A DNA stretch of 47,649 nucleotides, from NCBI RefSeq assembly GCF_023913775.1, contig NZ_JAMXAX010000028.1, positions 1 through 47,649 on the forward strand, written 5' to 3'. Position 1 is the first letter of the stretch. The number at the start of each line of letters is the position of its first letter. Shown here piece after piece: positions 1 through 8,570 of the stretch. Both the position numbers and the translations under genes were made by a program. Origin of the DNA: Acidovorax facilis (GTDB lineage: Bacteria > Pseudomonadota > Gammaproteobacteria > Burkholderiales > Burkholderiaceae_C). Below the pieces are notes generated by a model. The model was given only the letters and a program-made list of their open reading frames with translations. It was not told the DNA's origin and searched no databases.

Positions 1-435
1 GTGGGTACGCCGCGTCGCATATCTCGGTGTCTCTGAATCTTTGAGCATGGTGTCCACGATGGTTTACGTGCACACGATCTTGCGAGATGTCGCGGGACTG
101 TTCAAGGTGGTACGGCTGGTCGCTTACAACTGTCCTGCGATTTGCTGGGGCGACCAGCGCTGGCGCAAGTAGTCGCGAACGATTTTGAACAAAGGTCCAT
201 CACGGCCAAGCTTGAGTTGGGGGCGGGCAAAACACCTGCGCTTGTCGCTACGTTGCTGGGCGAACTTGGAGTTTTAGCCCTTACCGCCCGCATTGCGTTG
301 ACACTCTCGGCTGATGGTGCTTTTGCTGCGCCCCAAGGCTCGGGCTATGGCGCTGAGACTTTGCTTTTGCTGCAGTCCCAGGGCTATTGCGTGGCGTTCG
401 CTCTGGCTCAACTGCTGGTAATTCTTCTGTGTCAT
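1..435 (-). pseudogene. Decayed IS30-family transposase (5' part only)
   Basis: Reading the minus strand from an ATG at 435 gives a protein start with YQQLSQSERHAIA, a helix-turn-helix, and LGRSKSTISRECQRN, which is the N-terminal DNA-binding signature of IS30-family transposases. The same frame then has a TAA where the family usually has Tyr, continues with a recognisable stretch ending RQRWSPQQIAGQL, and meets a second TAA. Beyond that the frame degenerates and the window ends before the DDE catalytic region. With two in-frame stops it cannot make a full transposase. Family assignment is from motif recognition only; the missing 3' part lies upstream of this window. Confidence 0.75.
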
Positions 436-438
436 CTT

Positions 439-476
439 GGCCTCAATTCTCGGTGTTGCACTTCAGAATTGAGGCC
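439..476. repeat. 12-bp inverted repeat at presumed IS30 end
   Basis: GGCCTCAATTCT (439-450) and AGAATTGAGGCC (465-476) form a perfect inverted repeat around a 14-nt loop, just upstream of the transposase start. It probably marks the terminal region of the decayed element and could fold as a hairpin that shields the next gene from read-through. The exact IS terminus and any target duplication cannot be fixed because the other end is outside the window. Confidence 0.5.
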
Positions 477-582
477 GCCTAGCGCTTGGGACACAAAGAG
501 CTCCAAAACTGCTCACACTAGGCCCCGGCGGCTCCGCATGGCAGACTCTCAGGCGTTCCCACTGCCTGCTACTGCCTGCCTC

Positions 583-2238
583 ATGCCCACCTCTGTCGCC
601 CAGCTTCAACAATGGCTGCTTGAACCCGAAGGCCAACGCCTGGAATTCAAAGAGGCCAAGCAGCGCTACGACTTTGAAAAGCTGCTCAAGTACTGCGTGG
701 CAATGGCTAACGAGGGCGGCGGCACCATCGTGCTGGGCGTGACGGACAAACGCCCACGGAGCATCGTGGGAACCCAGGCGTTTGACCCACCGGAACGGAC
801 TGAGGCTGGGCTACACCAGCGGCTGGGGCACCGCATTCCAGTGGAAGAGCTGCTGTTGCCCGAAGGGCGCGTACTAATCGTTCACGTTCCACCACGCCTG
901 CCGGGTACGGCGTGGGAGATCGATGGCCGCTATTTCAAGCGTGCGGGCGACGATCTGGCTGCTCTTAGTGGCCAGGAACTGCGAGAGATGTTCGCCGAAA
1001 CGGGCCCTGACTTTTCAGCCCAGCCCTGTCCCGGTGCCACGCTGGCCGACCTGGAGCCGACGTCCATTGCACTGTTCCGGGAACGCTGGGCCCAAAAGAG
1101 CGGTGACACGCGCAGGCGCGAACTGAGCGACCTGCAAACGCTGCGCGATGCCGAACTGCTGGTGGACGGCGACCAAGTGAGCTACGCGGCGCTTATCCTG
1201 TTTGGCACGCGCACAGGACTCACGCGGTGGCTGGCGCAGGCCGAGTTGGTGTTTGAATACCGCTCTTCGGAATCCGCAGGCCCGGCGGCCGACCGCGAGG
1301 AATACCGCGCAGGCTTCTTCGCCTGGCAAGACGCACTGTGGAAAAAGATCAACCTGCGTAACGACCGGCAGAGTTACCAGGACGATTTCTTTCGCATGGA
1401 CCTGCCCACCTTTGACGAGGTGCCTGTACGCGAGGCCATCCTGAACGCGGTGGCCCACCGCGACTACCGCCTGGGCGGCTCGGTCTTTGTGCGGCAATTT
1501 GCCAAGCGATTGGAGGTAGTGAGCCCCGGCGGCCTGCCGCCTGGCATCACGCCTGAGAACATCATCGACCAGCAATACCCGCGCAACCGCCGACTGGCCG
1601 AAGCCCTGGGGCGCTGCGGGCTAATCGAACGGTCCGGCCAGGGCTTGAACCTAATGATGGAAAGTGCTGTGCGTCAAGGCAAGCCCCTGCCCAGCTTTGC
1701 CGGCACCGCCGCGCACGAGGTGCGGCTGACGCTAGAGGGTGGCGTACGCAACCCGGCGTTTGTGCGGTTCATGGAGCGGCTAGGGGAGGAGACGCTGCGC
1801 AGCTTATCTACACTGGACTATTTGGCCCTGGAATGCCTGCAACAGGGTCGGCCCATGGCACCCCAGCTACAGGAACGATTGCCAGCCCTTGCGGAAGTGG
1901 GTGCCGTAGAAACTATTGGTAGGGGCAAGACCGCCAAATACATCCTGGCGGCCGCCTTGTATGCTTCGCTGGGCAGCAAAGGCACCTACACCCGGAAACG
2001 GGGCTTGGATCATGGAACCAACAAGGCTTTGCTGCTGCAGCATCTCAAAGACCAAGGTGAAGCCGGTGCGCCGTTGAGCGAGTTCAGACAAGTGCTGCCC
2101 TCCCTTCCCATGAAGGCCGTCCAAAAGCTCCTGGAGGAGTTGCGCAATGAAGGGGTGATCAATGTTCTCGGTCAGCGGCGCTGGGCCCGTTGGTATCTGT
2201 CAGATGCAGCCGTCTTTAAGCCAACTGGCAATACCTAG
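583..2238 (+). CDS. AlbA_2 (Schlafen-type) domain regulator, RecG-like C-terminus
   Basis: The 551-aa product begins with an AlbA_2 domain (about residues 5-130; RLEFKEAK, then GGGTIVLGV). The middle region matches the ATP-binding-like part of the COG2865 family, sometimes annotated as RecG-related: VREAILNAVAHRDY and LGRCGLIERSGQGLNLM. The C-terminal 120 residues look like a winged-helix module. Such proteins are treated as putative transcriptional regulators or defence-associated proteins; the real function is unknown. The start at 583 puts the conserved domain close to the N-terminus; an in-frame ATG at 538 adds 15 residues, and neither has a good Shine-Dalgarno. The gene stands alone beside an IS remnant, which fits an accessory location. 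Confidence 0.8.
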   Translation: MPTSVAQLQQWLLEPEGQRLEFKEAKQRYDFEKLLKYCVAMANEGGGTIVLGVTDKRPRSIVGTQAFDPPERTEAGLHQRLGHRIPVEELLLPEGRVLIVHVPPRLPGTAWEIDGRYFKRAGDDLAALSGQELREMFAETGPDFSAQPCPGATLADLEPTSIALFRERWAQKSGDTRRRELSDLQTLRDAELLVDGDQVSYAALILFGTRTGLTRWLAQAELVFEYRSSESAGPAADREEYRAGFFAWQDALWKKINLRNDRQSYQDDFFRMDLPTFDEVPVREAILNAVAHRDYRLGGSVFVRQFAKRLEVVSPGGLPPGITPENIIDQQYPRNRRLAEALGRCGLIERSGQGLNLMMESAVRQGKPLPSFAGTAAHEVRLTLEGGVRNPAFVRFMERLGEETLRSLSTLDYLALECLQQGRPMAPQLQERLPALAEVGAVETIGRGKTAKYILAAALYASLGSKGTYTRKRGLDHGTNKALLLQHLKDQGEAGAPLSEFRQVLPSLPMKAVQKLLEELRNEGVINVLGQRRWARWYLSDAAVFKPTGNT

Positions 2239-2588
2239 AGGTAAAGCAATGCTTTATGCCGCAGAATATTTCATATAAATCAACGACTTATAAAACCCAA
2301 ACCAGCACTAAGAACACGGTAGCGGGTTAAACAACCTGTTTAAGCAAGCCCATCACAGGAAGCCGCTGACGCACCATGCAGCAAAGGCACGGCATTGACG
2401 ACAACCTGTCATGCTGAGCTTGTCCAAGCGCAGCGTGAGGTTATAAAAAGCTCAACTTAGACGGGTGCGCAAGCATCAGGGATGCAAACGCAACGCCCTG
2501 CAAAACGCTATTAAATAGATAGCTATCAAGACATCCCCATCGCGCGGAAGAGGCCAAAAAACCTTGAGATCCTAGCCCCTGGGAGGCA
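2239..2588. other. Intergenic region with a partial dispersed repeat
   Basis: This 350-bp gap between the AlbA_2 gene and the TetR gene has no convincing coding frame. At 2508-2530 it carries an AT-rich stretch (TTAAATAGATAGCTATCAAG) resembling one end of the repeat family found in six fuller copies elsewhere in the window. I see no clear terminator. Confidence 0.4.
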
Positions 2589-3431
2589 TCAGGCCTTGCC
2601 GGACCGAGCCGGGGTCTTGGCCTTGGCACCCCCCACCTTGCGCTGGGCGGCAGGGACAGGCACCACCTCCGGCACAGCAGCCTGGGCAGGCCGCCGCAAC
2701 ACCCCATCACACAAAGTCGCAATGCACTGCTGCGCCACCTGCTCGGCTGTGTACTCGCCGCCGGGCTGGTACCAGCGGCCGATCCAGCTCAGCGCACCCG
2801 CAATCACAAAGGCCGTAATCTTGGGGTCGCAGGGCTGGATCGAGCCCTCGGCCACGCCCTCGGCCACCAGGCGGCGGAACTCCTGGTCGATGGCGGACTT
2901 GAGGCGGCGCAGCTCTTTGCGGCTTTCGGGGGGCACCTGCTCGTCGCCCACGCGGATCAGACACATGCCGAAGTCCATGGTGACGATGCGCGCATACACC
3001 TGCATGCAGGTCATGAGCTGGTCGATGGCCTTGCCACCTGCGGCGCGTGAAGCGGCTATGCCTTCGAGCATCATCTGAAGCCCCTTGCTCACGCACTGCA
3101 ACAGGATCTCGTCCTTGTTCTTCACGTAGTAGTACAGCGTGGGCTTGGTCACGTTCAAGCGCGCCGCAATGTCGTCGAGCGAGGTGGCATGAAAGCCGCG
3201 CTCATTGAACAACTGCGCCGCGGCCTGCAGCACGGCGTTGCGCTTGGCCTCGCGCTGTCGTTCGCGGTGCGACACAGGAGCCCAGGGCGAAGCTGCGGCG
3301 TCGGGCGCGTCTTCGGGCCCGGGTGCCGGGGCTGCTGATGAGGGCTTGGAGGCCGCGCGCTGGGGGCTGCTTCCGCTGCTCGTGCTGCTTTTGCTGCTGC
3401 GTCGGGTCGATGCCGCTTTGGCCTGGGGCAT
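2589..3431 (-). CDS. TetR/AcrR-family transcriptional regulator
   Basis: The 280-aa protein has a long low-complexity Ser/Ala/Pro-rich N-terminal extension (residues 1-60), then a typical TetR helix-turn-helix at about 62-108 (AAQLFNERGFHATSLDDIAA, then LNVTKPTLYYYVKNKDEIL), followed by an all-helical ligand domain. The extension is longer than usual, so a later start is possible. It is transcribed divergently from the livG operon across a 155-bp region containing two palindromes, so it most likely represses that operon and itself. The operon's acyl-CoA ligase and crotonase suggest that an acyl-CoA or the transported acid is the inducer; that is inference. Confidence 0.9.
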   Translation of the reverse strand: MPQAKAASTRRSSKSSTSSGSSPQRAASKPSSAAPAPGPEDAPDAAASPWAPVSHRERQREAKRNAVLQAAAQLFNERGFHATSLDDIAARLNVTKPTLYYYVKNKDEILLQCVSKGLQMMLEGIAASRAAGGKAIDQLMTCMQVYARIVTMDFGMCLIRVGDEQVPPESRKELRRLKSAIDQEFRRLVAEGVAEGSIQPCDPKITAFVIAGALSWIGRWYQPGGEYTAEQVAQQCIATLCDGVLRRPAQAAVPEVVPVPAAQRKVGGAKAKTPARSGKA

Positions 3432-3488
3432 GGGTGGCGATTCCTCGGGAAAGTACGGATGCTGAACGGGGTGACGACTTCCAGAATC

Positions 3489-3519
3489 TACTCACGAGTA
3501 AATAGTTTACGCACAAGTA
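3489..3519. promoter_or_regulatory. Candidate TetR operator 1 (31-bp palindrome)
   Basis: GTAAA-TAG-TTTAC (3498-3510) is a perfect palindrome whose symmetry extends imperfectly from TACT at 3489 to AGTA at 3519, with 10 of 14 positions per arm matching around centre 3504. It sits midway between the divergent TetR and livG starts, the classic place for such an operator. Confidence 0.5.
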
Positions 3520-3520
3520 G

Positions 3521-3549
3521 GAAATTTCTGCAGGTCTGCAAGAAATTTC
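3521..3549. promoter_or_regulatory. Candidate operator 2 (inverted GAAATTTC repeat)
   Basis: GAAATTTCTGCAG (3521-3533) and CTGCAAGAAATTTC (3536-3549) form an inverted repeat with one extra A, 38 bp before the livG start. It could be a second regulator site or a 5'-UTR hairpin. Confidence 0.4.
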
Positions 3550-3586
3550 TGTTCAGAAGCTGCGAACAACCCGTATTAGAAAGCCA

Positions 3587-4450
3587 ATGGAGACAACCCC
3601 TTCCGGCCCCACTGCTGCTACGCCCCTGCTCCAGGTGCAGGGGGTGACCCTGGCGTTTGGTGGCGTGAAGGCGCTGACCGGCGTAGGGTTCGATGTGTTG
3701 CCCGGCTCCATCACCGCCGTCATCGGCCCCAACGGTGCGGGCAAAACCTCGCTGTTCAACACCATCTCGGGCTTCTACCGGCCCAGCCAGGGCTCCATCC
3801 GCTTTCAGGGGCAGGACATCACCCGCGTGCCCGCACCGCAGCGCGCCAAGCTGGGCCTGGGCCGCAGCTTTCAGAACATTGCGCTGTTTCGGGGCATGAC
3901 CGTGCTCGACAACATCAAGCTGGGCCGCCACGCGCACCTCAAAACCAACGTGCTCGACGCGCTGCTGTACTTCGGCCGCGCGCGCCGCGAAGAGGCCGAG
4001 CTGCGCCGAGACATCGAAGAACGCATCATCGACTTCCTCGAAATCGACCACATCCGCCACGCACCCGTCTCGGCCCTGCCCTACGGCTTGCAAAAACGCG
4101 TGGAGATGGCCCGGGCCCTCGCCATGCAGCCACAGATCCTGATGCTGGACGAGCCCGTGGCGGGCATGAACCGCGAAGAGACCGAAGACATGGCACGCTT
4201 CATTCTCGACGTGCGCGAGGAGTGGGGCGTGACGGTGCTGATGGTGGAGCACGACATGGGCATGGTGATGGACCTGTCGGACCACGTGGTGGTGCTCAAC
4301 TTCGGCCAGGTCATCGCACAGGGCACGCCCGCGCAGGTGCAGGCGGACCCCGAGGTCATCCGCGCCTACCTGGGCGCTGGCGATGTGGGCGACCTGCGCG
4401 CCAGGCTGCGGGCCAGCAGCCACTCCACCACCCCGCAGGGAGCCGCATGA
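3587..4450 (+). CDS. livG: Branched-chain-type ABC transporter ATP-binding protein (LivG)
   Basis: The 287-aa cytoplasmic ATPase has Walker A GPNGAGKTS near residue 46, a signature region VSALPYGLQKRVEMARAL, Walker B ILMLDEPVAGMN and a switch His in VEHDMGMVM. The extra helix region and overall length are typical of LivG rather than LivF. It energises uptake with LivF, LivH and LivM. It is the first gene of an operon that starts after the divergent TetR gene, and its stop overlaps the livH start (ATGA). Substrate cannot be read from the sequence; the downstream CoA ligase argues for an organic acid rather than leucine. Confidence 0.92.
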   Translation: METTPSGPTAATPLLQVQGVTLAFGGVKALTGVGFDVLPGSITAVIGPNGAGKTSLFNTISGFYRPSQGSIRFQGQDITRVPAPQRAKLGLGRSFQNIALFRGMTVLDNIKLGRHAHLKTNVLDALLYFGRARREEAELRRDIEERIIDFLEIDHIRHAPVSALPYGLQKRVEMARALAMQPQILMLDEPVAGMNREETEDMARFILDVREEWGVTVLMVEHDMGMVMDLSDHVVVLNFGQVIAQGTPAQVQADPEVIRAYLGAGDVGDLRARLRASSHSTTPQGAA

Positions 4451-5328
4451 TGGACTGGGCCTACCTGTTTGAAATCAGCCTCACCGGCATCGCGGGCGGC
4501 GGGCTGTACGCGCTGGCCGCACTGGCTTTTGTGATGGTCTACAAGGCCACGCGCGTGGTCAACATCGCCATTGGCGAGCTGCTCATGGTGGGTGCGTACC
4601 TGTTCTTCACCTTTGCATCGATGTTCGCGTTGCCGCTGTGGCTGGCCATCCCCGCCGCCGTGCTGGGTACGGGCCTGCTGGGCGCGGTGATCGAGCGCAC
4701 CATGATCCGCCCGCTGCTGGGCGAGCCGCCGATCTCCGTTTTCATGGTCACCGTGGGCCTGGCCTCGGTGCTCGTGGGCCTGGTCGAGATGATCTGGACG
4801 GCCGACCAGCGCCGCCTGCCCGACTTCATGCCCACGCAGCCCATCATGGTGGGGGATGCCTTCCTCGCGCCCAAGGTGTTCTGGGGCGCCGTGATCGCCA
4901 TCGTGTTCATCGCGGCAGTGCTGGTGGTGTTCCGCTTCTGGCGCGGCGGCGTGGCCCTGCGTGCCACAGCCAGCGACCAGGCTGCGGCCTATTCCGTCGG
5001 CATCAACGTGCCACGTGTGTTCTCGCTGGCCTGGGTGGTGTCGGCCATGATCGCGGCGGTCTCCGGGATCATCGTCGGCTCGATTGGTGGCATCTCATCG
5101 AGCATGGGCGTGTTTGGCCTGTCGGTGCTGGTGGTGGTCATCGTGGGCGGGCTCGACAGCGTGCTGGGCGCACTCATCGGCGGCGTGCTCATCGGCCTGA
5201 TCGAGGCAGTGGCCGGGGCCTACCTGGGCGGCGAATACAAGCTGCTGGCCACCTTCATCGTGCTGGTCGCCGTGTTGCTGGTGCGGCCCTATGGCCTGTT
5301 CGGCACCCACGAAATCGAAAGACTATGA
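4447..5328 (+). CDS. livH: Branched-chain-type ABC transporter permease (LivH)
   Basis: The 293-aa inner-membrane permease has about eight hydrophobic segments and the LivH-type start LTGIAGGGLYALAALAFVMV followed by NIAIGELLMVGAY. The ATG at 4447 overlaps the livG stop, indicating translational coupling; an ATG at 4450 is an equal alternative. It pairs with LivM to form the channel. It is followed by a 176-bp insertion of repeat DNA before livM, which breaks an otherwise tight operon. Confidence 0.92.
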   Translation: MMDWAYLFEISLTGIAGGGLYALAALAFVMVYKATRVVNIAIGELLMVGAYLFFTFASMFALPLWLAIPAAVLGTGLLGAVIERTMIRPLLGEPPISVFMVTVGLASVLVGLVEMIWTADQRRLPDFMPTQPIMVGDAFLAPKVFWGAVIAIVFIAAVLVVFRFWRGGVALRATASDQAAAYSVGINVPRVFSLAWVVSAMIAAVSGIIVGSIGGISSSMGVFGLSVLVVVIVGGLDSVLGALIGGVLIGLIEAVAGAYLGGEYKLLATFIVLVAVLLVRPYGLFGTHEIERL

Positions 5329-5332
5329 AACA

Positions 5333-5470
5333 CCCCCTGCGCCGCTTCGCGTCTTCCCCCTCAAGGGGGACACCGCCGGTGGCCCGGCAAAGCCGGTTCC
5401 ACGGCGGTCACTCGCATGGCCTGCTCCGCGGCCTTTCGCACAACGGCTTGGCACAGGCCAGGCCGACGAT
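5333..5470. repeat. Intergenic hairpin repeat (family 2, copy 1)
   Basis: The gap between livH and livM contains the hairpin CCCCC-TCAA-GGGGG (5356-5369) and a second imperfect hairpin around GGCCCGGCAAAGCCGG (5381-5396). The segment CGCCGCTTCGCGTCTTCCCC and what follows resembles, in inverted orientation, the repeat at 25750-25862. I read both as members of one dispersed repeat family. Here it separates two genes that should be co-transcribed, so it must be tolerated in, or may modulate, the operon mRNA. Confidence 0.6.
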
Positions 5471-5504
5471 GCCAAAACACATCTGCGCCTTGGAGGCTTG
5501 ACCC

Positions 5505-6542
5505 ATGCGCATCGGAACCCTCAAGGAAACCTACATCGCCGACGCGGCGCTGTTCGACTCGCGCACGCAAAAGGTGTGGCTGGCCGTGGGCGCCGCGCTG
5601 CTGGTGCTGTTCCCGTTCATGGCCAGCGACTACTGGCTGTACCTGGCCTGCCTGGTCAGCATCAACGTGGCCAGCGCCACAGGCCTCAACATCCTCACGG
5701 GCTACACAGGGCTGGTCAGCCTGGGGCAGGCCGCCTTCATGGGCCTGGGCGCTTACACCGTGGCCGTGCTGGAAACCAAGGTGGGCACGCCCTTTTTGCT
5801 CAACCTGCTGACCGGTGGCTTCGTCGCCATGCTGGGCGGCATCGTGGTGGGCATTCCTTCGCTGCGCGTGAAGGGGCTGTACCTGGCCATTGCCACCATT
5901 GCCGCATCGTTCATCGCGCACTTCATCTTTGCCAACTGGAAGTTCACCGGCGGCACAGGCGGCCTGAGCGTGCCGCCCGCCAAGCTGTTCGGCATGGCAC
6001 TCGATACCTCGTTCCGCCTGTACTGGCTGATCGTGCCCGTCACCCTCCTCATGCTGCTGGGCGCGGCCAACCTGTTCCGCACCCGCGTGGGCCGCGCCTT
6101 CATTGCGATTCGCGACCGCGACATTTCGGCCGAGGTGCTGGGCATTCCGCTGCTGCGCTACAAGCTGCTGTCGTTCGGGCTTTCGTCGTTCTACGCGGGT
6201 GTGGCAGGCGGGCTGTGGGCGTACTTCTTTCGCGTGGTCACGCCCGAGAGTTTTCCGCTGCTCATGTCCATCTTCTTCCTGGCGGCCATCATCGTAGGCG
6301 GCATGGGCTCCATCCTGGGCGGCATCCTGGGCGCAGTGTTCATGACCATGGTGCCCGAGCTGCTCAAGCTCATCGTGGGCCTGCTGCCCGGCGGCACGGA
6401 ACTCACGGTGTTCCTCTCGCCCGTGCGCACCGTCATTTTTGGTCTGCTCATCATCGGTTTTCTCGTCTTCGAGCCCCATGGCCTGGCCGAAGTGTGGCGG
6501 CGCGTCCGTCGTTTCTTCCATCTCTGGCCTTTCAGAAACTAA
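5505..6542 (+). CDS. livM: Branched-chain-type ABC transporter permease (LivM)
   Basis: The 345-aa permease has multiple membrane spans and the LivM hallmark GLNILTGYTGLVSLGQAAFM at about residue 60, followed by IRDRDISAEVLGI in the cytoplasmic coupling region. It forms the translocation pore with LivH. The gene begins after the repeat-containing gap and is followed 17 bp later by the binding-protein gene, so it belongs to the same operon. Confidence 0.92.
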   Translation: MRIGTLKETYIADAALFDSRTQKVWLAVGAALLVLFPFMASDYWLYLACLVSINVASATGLNILTGYTGLVSLGQAAFMGLGAYTVAVLETKVGTPFLLNLLTGGFVAMLGGIVVGIPSLRVKGLYLAIATIAASFIAHFIFANWKFTGGTGGLSVPPAKLFGMALDTSFRLYWLIVPVTLLMLLGAANLFRTRVGRAFIAIRDRDISAEVLGIPLLRYKLLSFGLSSFYAGVAGGLWAYFFRVVTPESFPLLMSIFFLAAIIVGGMGSILGGILGAVFMTMVPELLKLIVGLLPGGTELTVFLSPVRTVIFGLLIIGFLVFEPHGLAEVWRRVRRFFHLWPFRN

Positions 6543-6559
6543 ACCACCAGGAGACACGC

Positions 6560-7738
6560 ATGCACAAGACCCTCACCTCACCACGCCGCCGCACACTGCT
6601 GGCCGCCGCTGGCGCCGCCGCACTCACCAGCCCGCTGTCGGTGCTGGCGCAGTCGGGCGAAGACATCGTGATTGGCGGCTCCATCCCGCTCACCGGCGTG
6701 TTCGCGTTTGCGGGCGTGGGCATCAACGCAGGCATTGGCGACTACGTGAAGATGGTCAACGACGCGGGCGGCATCAAGGGCCGCAAGCTCAAGTACGTGC
6801 CCGAGGACACGGGCTACAAGGTCGACGTGTCCGTGGCCGCGTACAAGAAGATCACCAGCCAGAACAAGGTTCATCTCTACTACGGCGACTCCACAGGCTT
6901 CTCCAAAACCATCAACCCCGAGCTGGACCGCGCGGGCACCACGCTGATGGCCGGGGCCTCGTTTGCATCAGAGCTGAACGACCCCGCCAAGTACCCGAAC
7001 CAGTTCCTCGTGGGCCCCGACTACACCGAGATGTTCGGCATCCTGCTCAAGCACATCGCCAAAGAGAAGCCCGGCGCCAAGGTGGCCTTCGTGTACTCCG
7101 ACTCCGAGTTCGGCCGCGACCCCATCGAGAAAAGCGAGGCCGAAGCCAAGAAGCTTGGCCTGTCGGTGCCCGTCAAGATCATGACGCCCGCCGGCAGCGT
7201 GGACGTGTCGGGCGAAGTCATCAAGCTGCGCCGCGCAGCCCCTGACTACACCATCTTCCACGGCTACATCCTCGCGCCCATCCCCGAGTTCATCACCCAG
7301 GGCAAGCAGCAGGGCATGACCAGCAAGTGGATGGGCACCTTCTGGACCATGGACAGCTCCACCGTGATGAAGATGGGCGACGCCGCCGACGGCTTCATGG
7401 GCGTGATGCCCTACCGCTATTACTACGACACCGAGAAGGCGCCCATGCTGGAGAAGATCCGCGCACTGCGGCCCGAGTACCAGAGCACGGCCTACATCCA
7501 GGGCTTCCTGGCCGCCATGCTGTTCACCGAGGCGGCCAAGCGCACGCTGGATGCGGGCAAACCCCTCGATGGCAAGAACCTCAAGGCTGCACTCAACAGC
7601 ATCAAGGACTTCGACACGGGCGGCCTCATCGGCGTGCCGATCACCATCAGTGGCAACTCCATCCCCGTGGGCCGTGTGTACCGCGCGGACATGAAGGCCC
7701 AGAAGATGGTTGCCGCCTCGGACTGGATCAAGCTCTGA
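6560..7738 (+). CDS. ABC transporter substrate-binding protein (LivK-like, periplasmic)
   Basis: The 392-aa protein starts at an ATG preceded by CAGGAGAC. Its N-terminus SPRRRTLLAAAGAAALTSPL is a signal peptide with twin arginines, suggesting Tat export, ending near VLAQ. The mature part begins DIVIGGSIPLTGVFAFAGVG, typical of the type I periplasmic fold (Peripla_BP_6) used for branched-chain amino acids, amides and aromatic acids. It captures the ligand for LivHM. The ligand is unknown; the neighbouring acyl-CoA ligase makes a carboxylic acid likely. Confidence 0.9.
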   Translation: MHKTLTSPRRRTLLAAAGAAALTSPLSVLAQSGEDIVIGGSIPLTGVFAFAGVGINAGIGDYVKMVNDAGGIKGRKLKYVPEDTGYKVDVSVAAYKKITSQNKVHLYYGDSTGFSKTINPELDRAGTTLMAGASFASELNDPAKYPNQFLVGPDYTEMFGILLKHIAKEKPGAKVAFVYSDSEFGRDPIEKSEAEAKKLGLSVPVKIMTPAGSVDVSGEVIKLRRAAPDYTIFHGYILAPIPEFITQGKQQGMTSKWMGTFWTMDSSTVMKMGDAADGFMGVMPYRYYYDTEKAPMLEKIRALRPEYQSTAYIQGFLAAMLFTEAAKRTLDAGKPLDGKNLKAALNSIKDFDTGGLIGVPITISGNSIPVGRVYRADMKAQKMVAASDWIKL

Positions 7739-7751
7739 CCTCGCCTTTGCC

Positions 7752-8570
7752 ATGACCCAGCCAACCCCGGCCAACGTCCTCGAAGTCAACAATATCGAGG
7801 TCATCTACAACAAGGTGGTGCAGGCCCTGCGCGGCCTGTCGCTGGCCGTGCCGCGGGGGCAGATCGTGGCGCTGCTGGGCAGCAACGGGGCAGGCAAGAG
7901 CACCACGCTCAAAGCCATCTCGGGCCTGCTGGCGCTGGAAGATGGCGTGGTCGAAAGCGGCAGCATCCACTTCAACGGCCAGCCCACGGCCGCCGTGGCC
8001 CCGCAGCAGCTGGTGCGCAACGGCCTGAGCCACGTGATGGAAGGCCGCCGCGTGTTTGAAGACCTCACGGTCGAAGAGAACCTGGTGGCCGCCACATATG
8101 CACTCACGGGCCGCAAGGATGCAACGCCGGATTTCGACCTGGTCTACAGCTACTTTCCACGTCTGCATGAGCGGCGCAAGGGCCTGGCCGGGTACCTGTC
8201 GGGCGGCGAGCAGCAGATGCTGGCCATTGGCCGCGCGCTGATTGCGCAGCCCCAGCTCATCCTGCTCGACGAGCCCTCGCTGGGGCTTTCTCCGAAGCTG
8301 GTGGAAGACATCTTCACCATCATCGCGCGCATCAATGCCGAACGCGGCACCAGCATGCTGCTGGTGGAGCAGAACGCCACCGTGGCGCTGGCCGTGGCGC
8401 ACCGGGGCTACATCATGGAGAACGGCAAGATCGTGATCGACGGCACGGCCGAGCGCCTGGCCAATGACCCGGACGTGCGCGAGTTCTACCTTGGCATGGG
8501 CGGTGGTGGCGAGGCGAAAAGCTTCAAGGACATCAAGCACTACAAGCGTCGCAAACGCTGGCTGTCATGA
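7752..8570 (+). CDS. livF: Branched-chain-type ABC transporter ATP-binding protein (LivF)
   Basis: The 272-aa ATPase has Walker A GSNGAGKSTT near residue 45, signature YLSGGEQQMLAIGRAL, Walker B LILLDEPSLGLSP and VEQNATVAL. The shorter length and the LSPKLVEDIF segment mark it as LivF. It starts at the ATG at 7752, 13 bp after the binding-protein stop, and its own stop overlaps the start of the CoA ligase (ATGA at 8567), so transport and activation are translationally coupled. A charged C-terminal tail (HYKRRKRW) is slightly longer than usual. Confidence 0.92.
   Translation: MTQPTPANVLEVNNIEVIYNKVVQALRGLSLAVPRGQIVALLGSNGAGKSTTLKAISGLLALEDGVVESGSIHFNGQPTAAVAPQQLVRNGLSHVMEGRRVFEDLTVEENLVAATYALTGRKDATPDFDLVYSYFPRLHERRKGLAGYLSGGEQQMLAIGRALIAQPQLILLDEPSLGLSPKLVEDIFTIIARINAERGTSMLLVEQNATVALAVAHRGYIMENGKIVIDGTAERLANDPDVREFYLGMGGGGEAKSFKDIKHYKRRKRWLS

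Noticed and set aside
5329-5504. Possible small gene between livH and livM
   Set aside because: Frames here are short, lack motifs and are dominated by hairpin repeat sequence.
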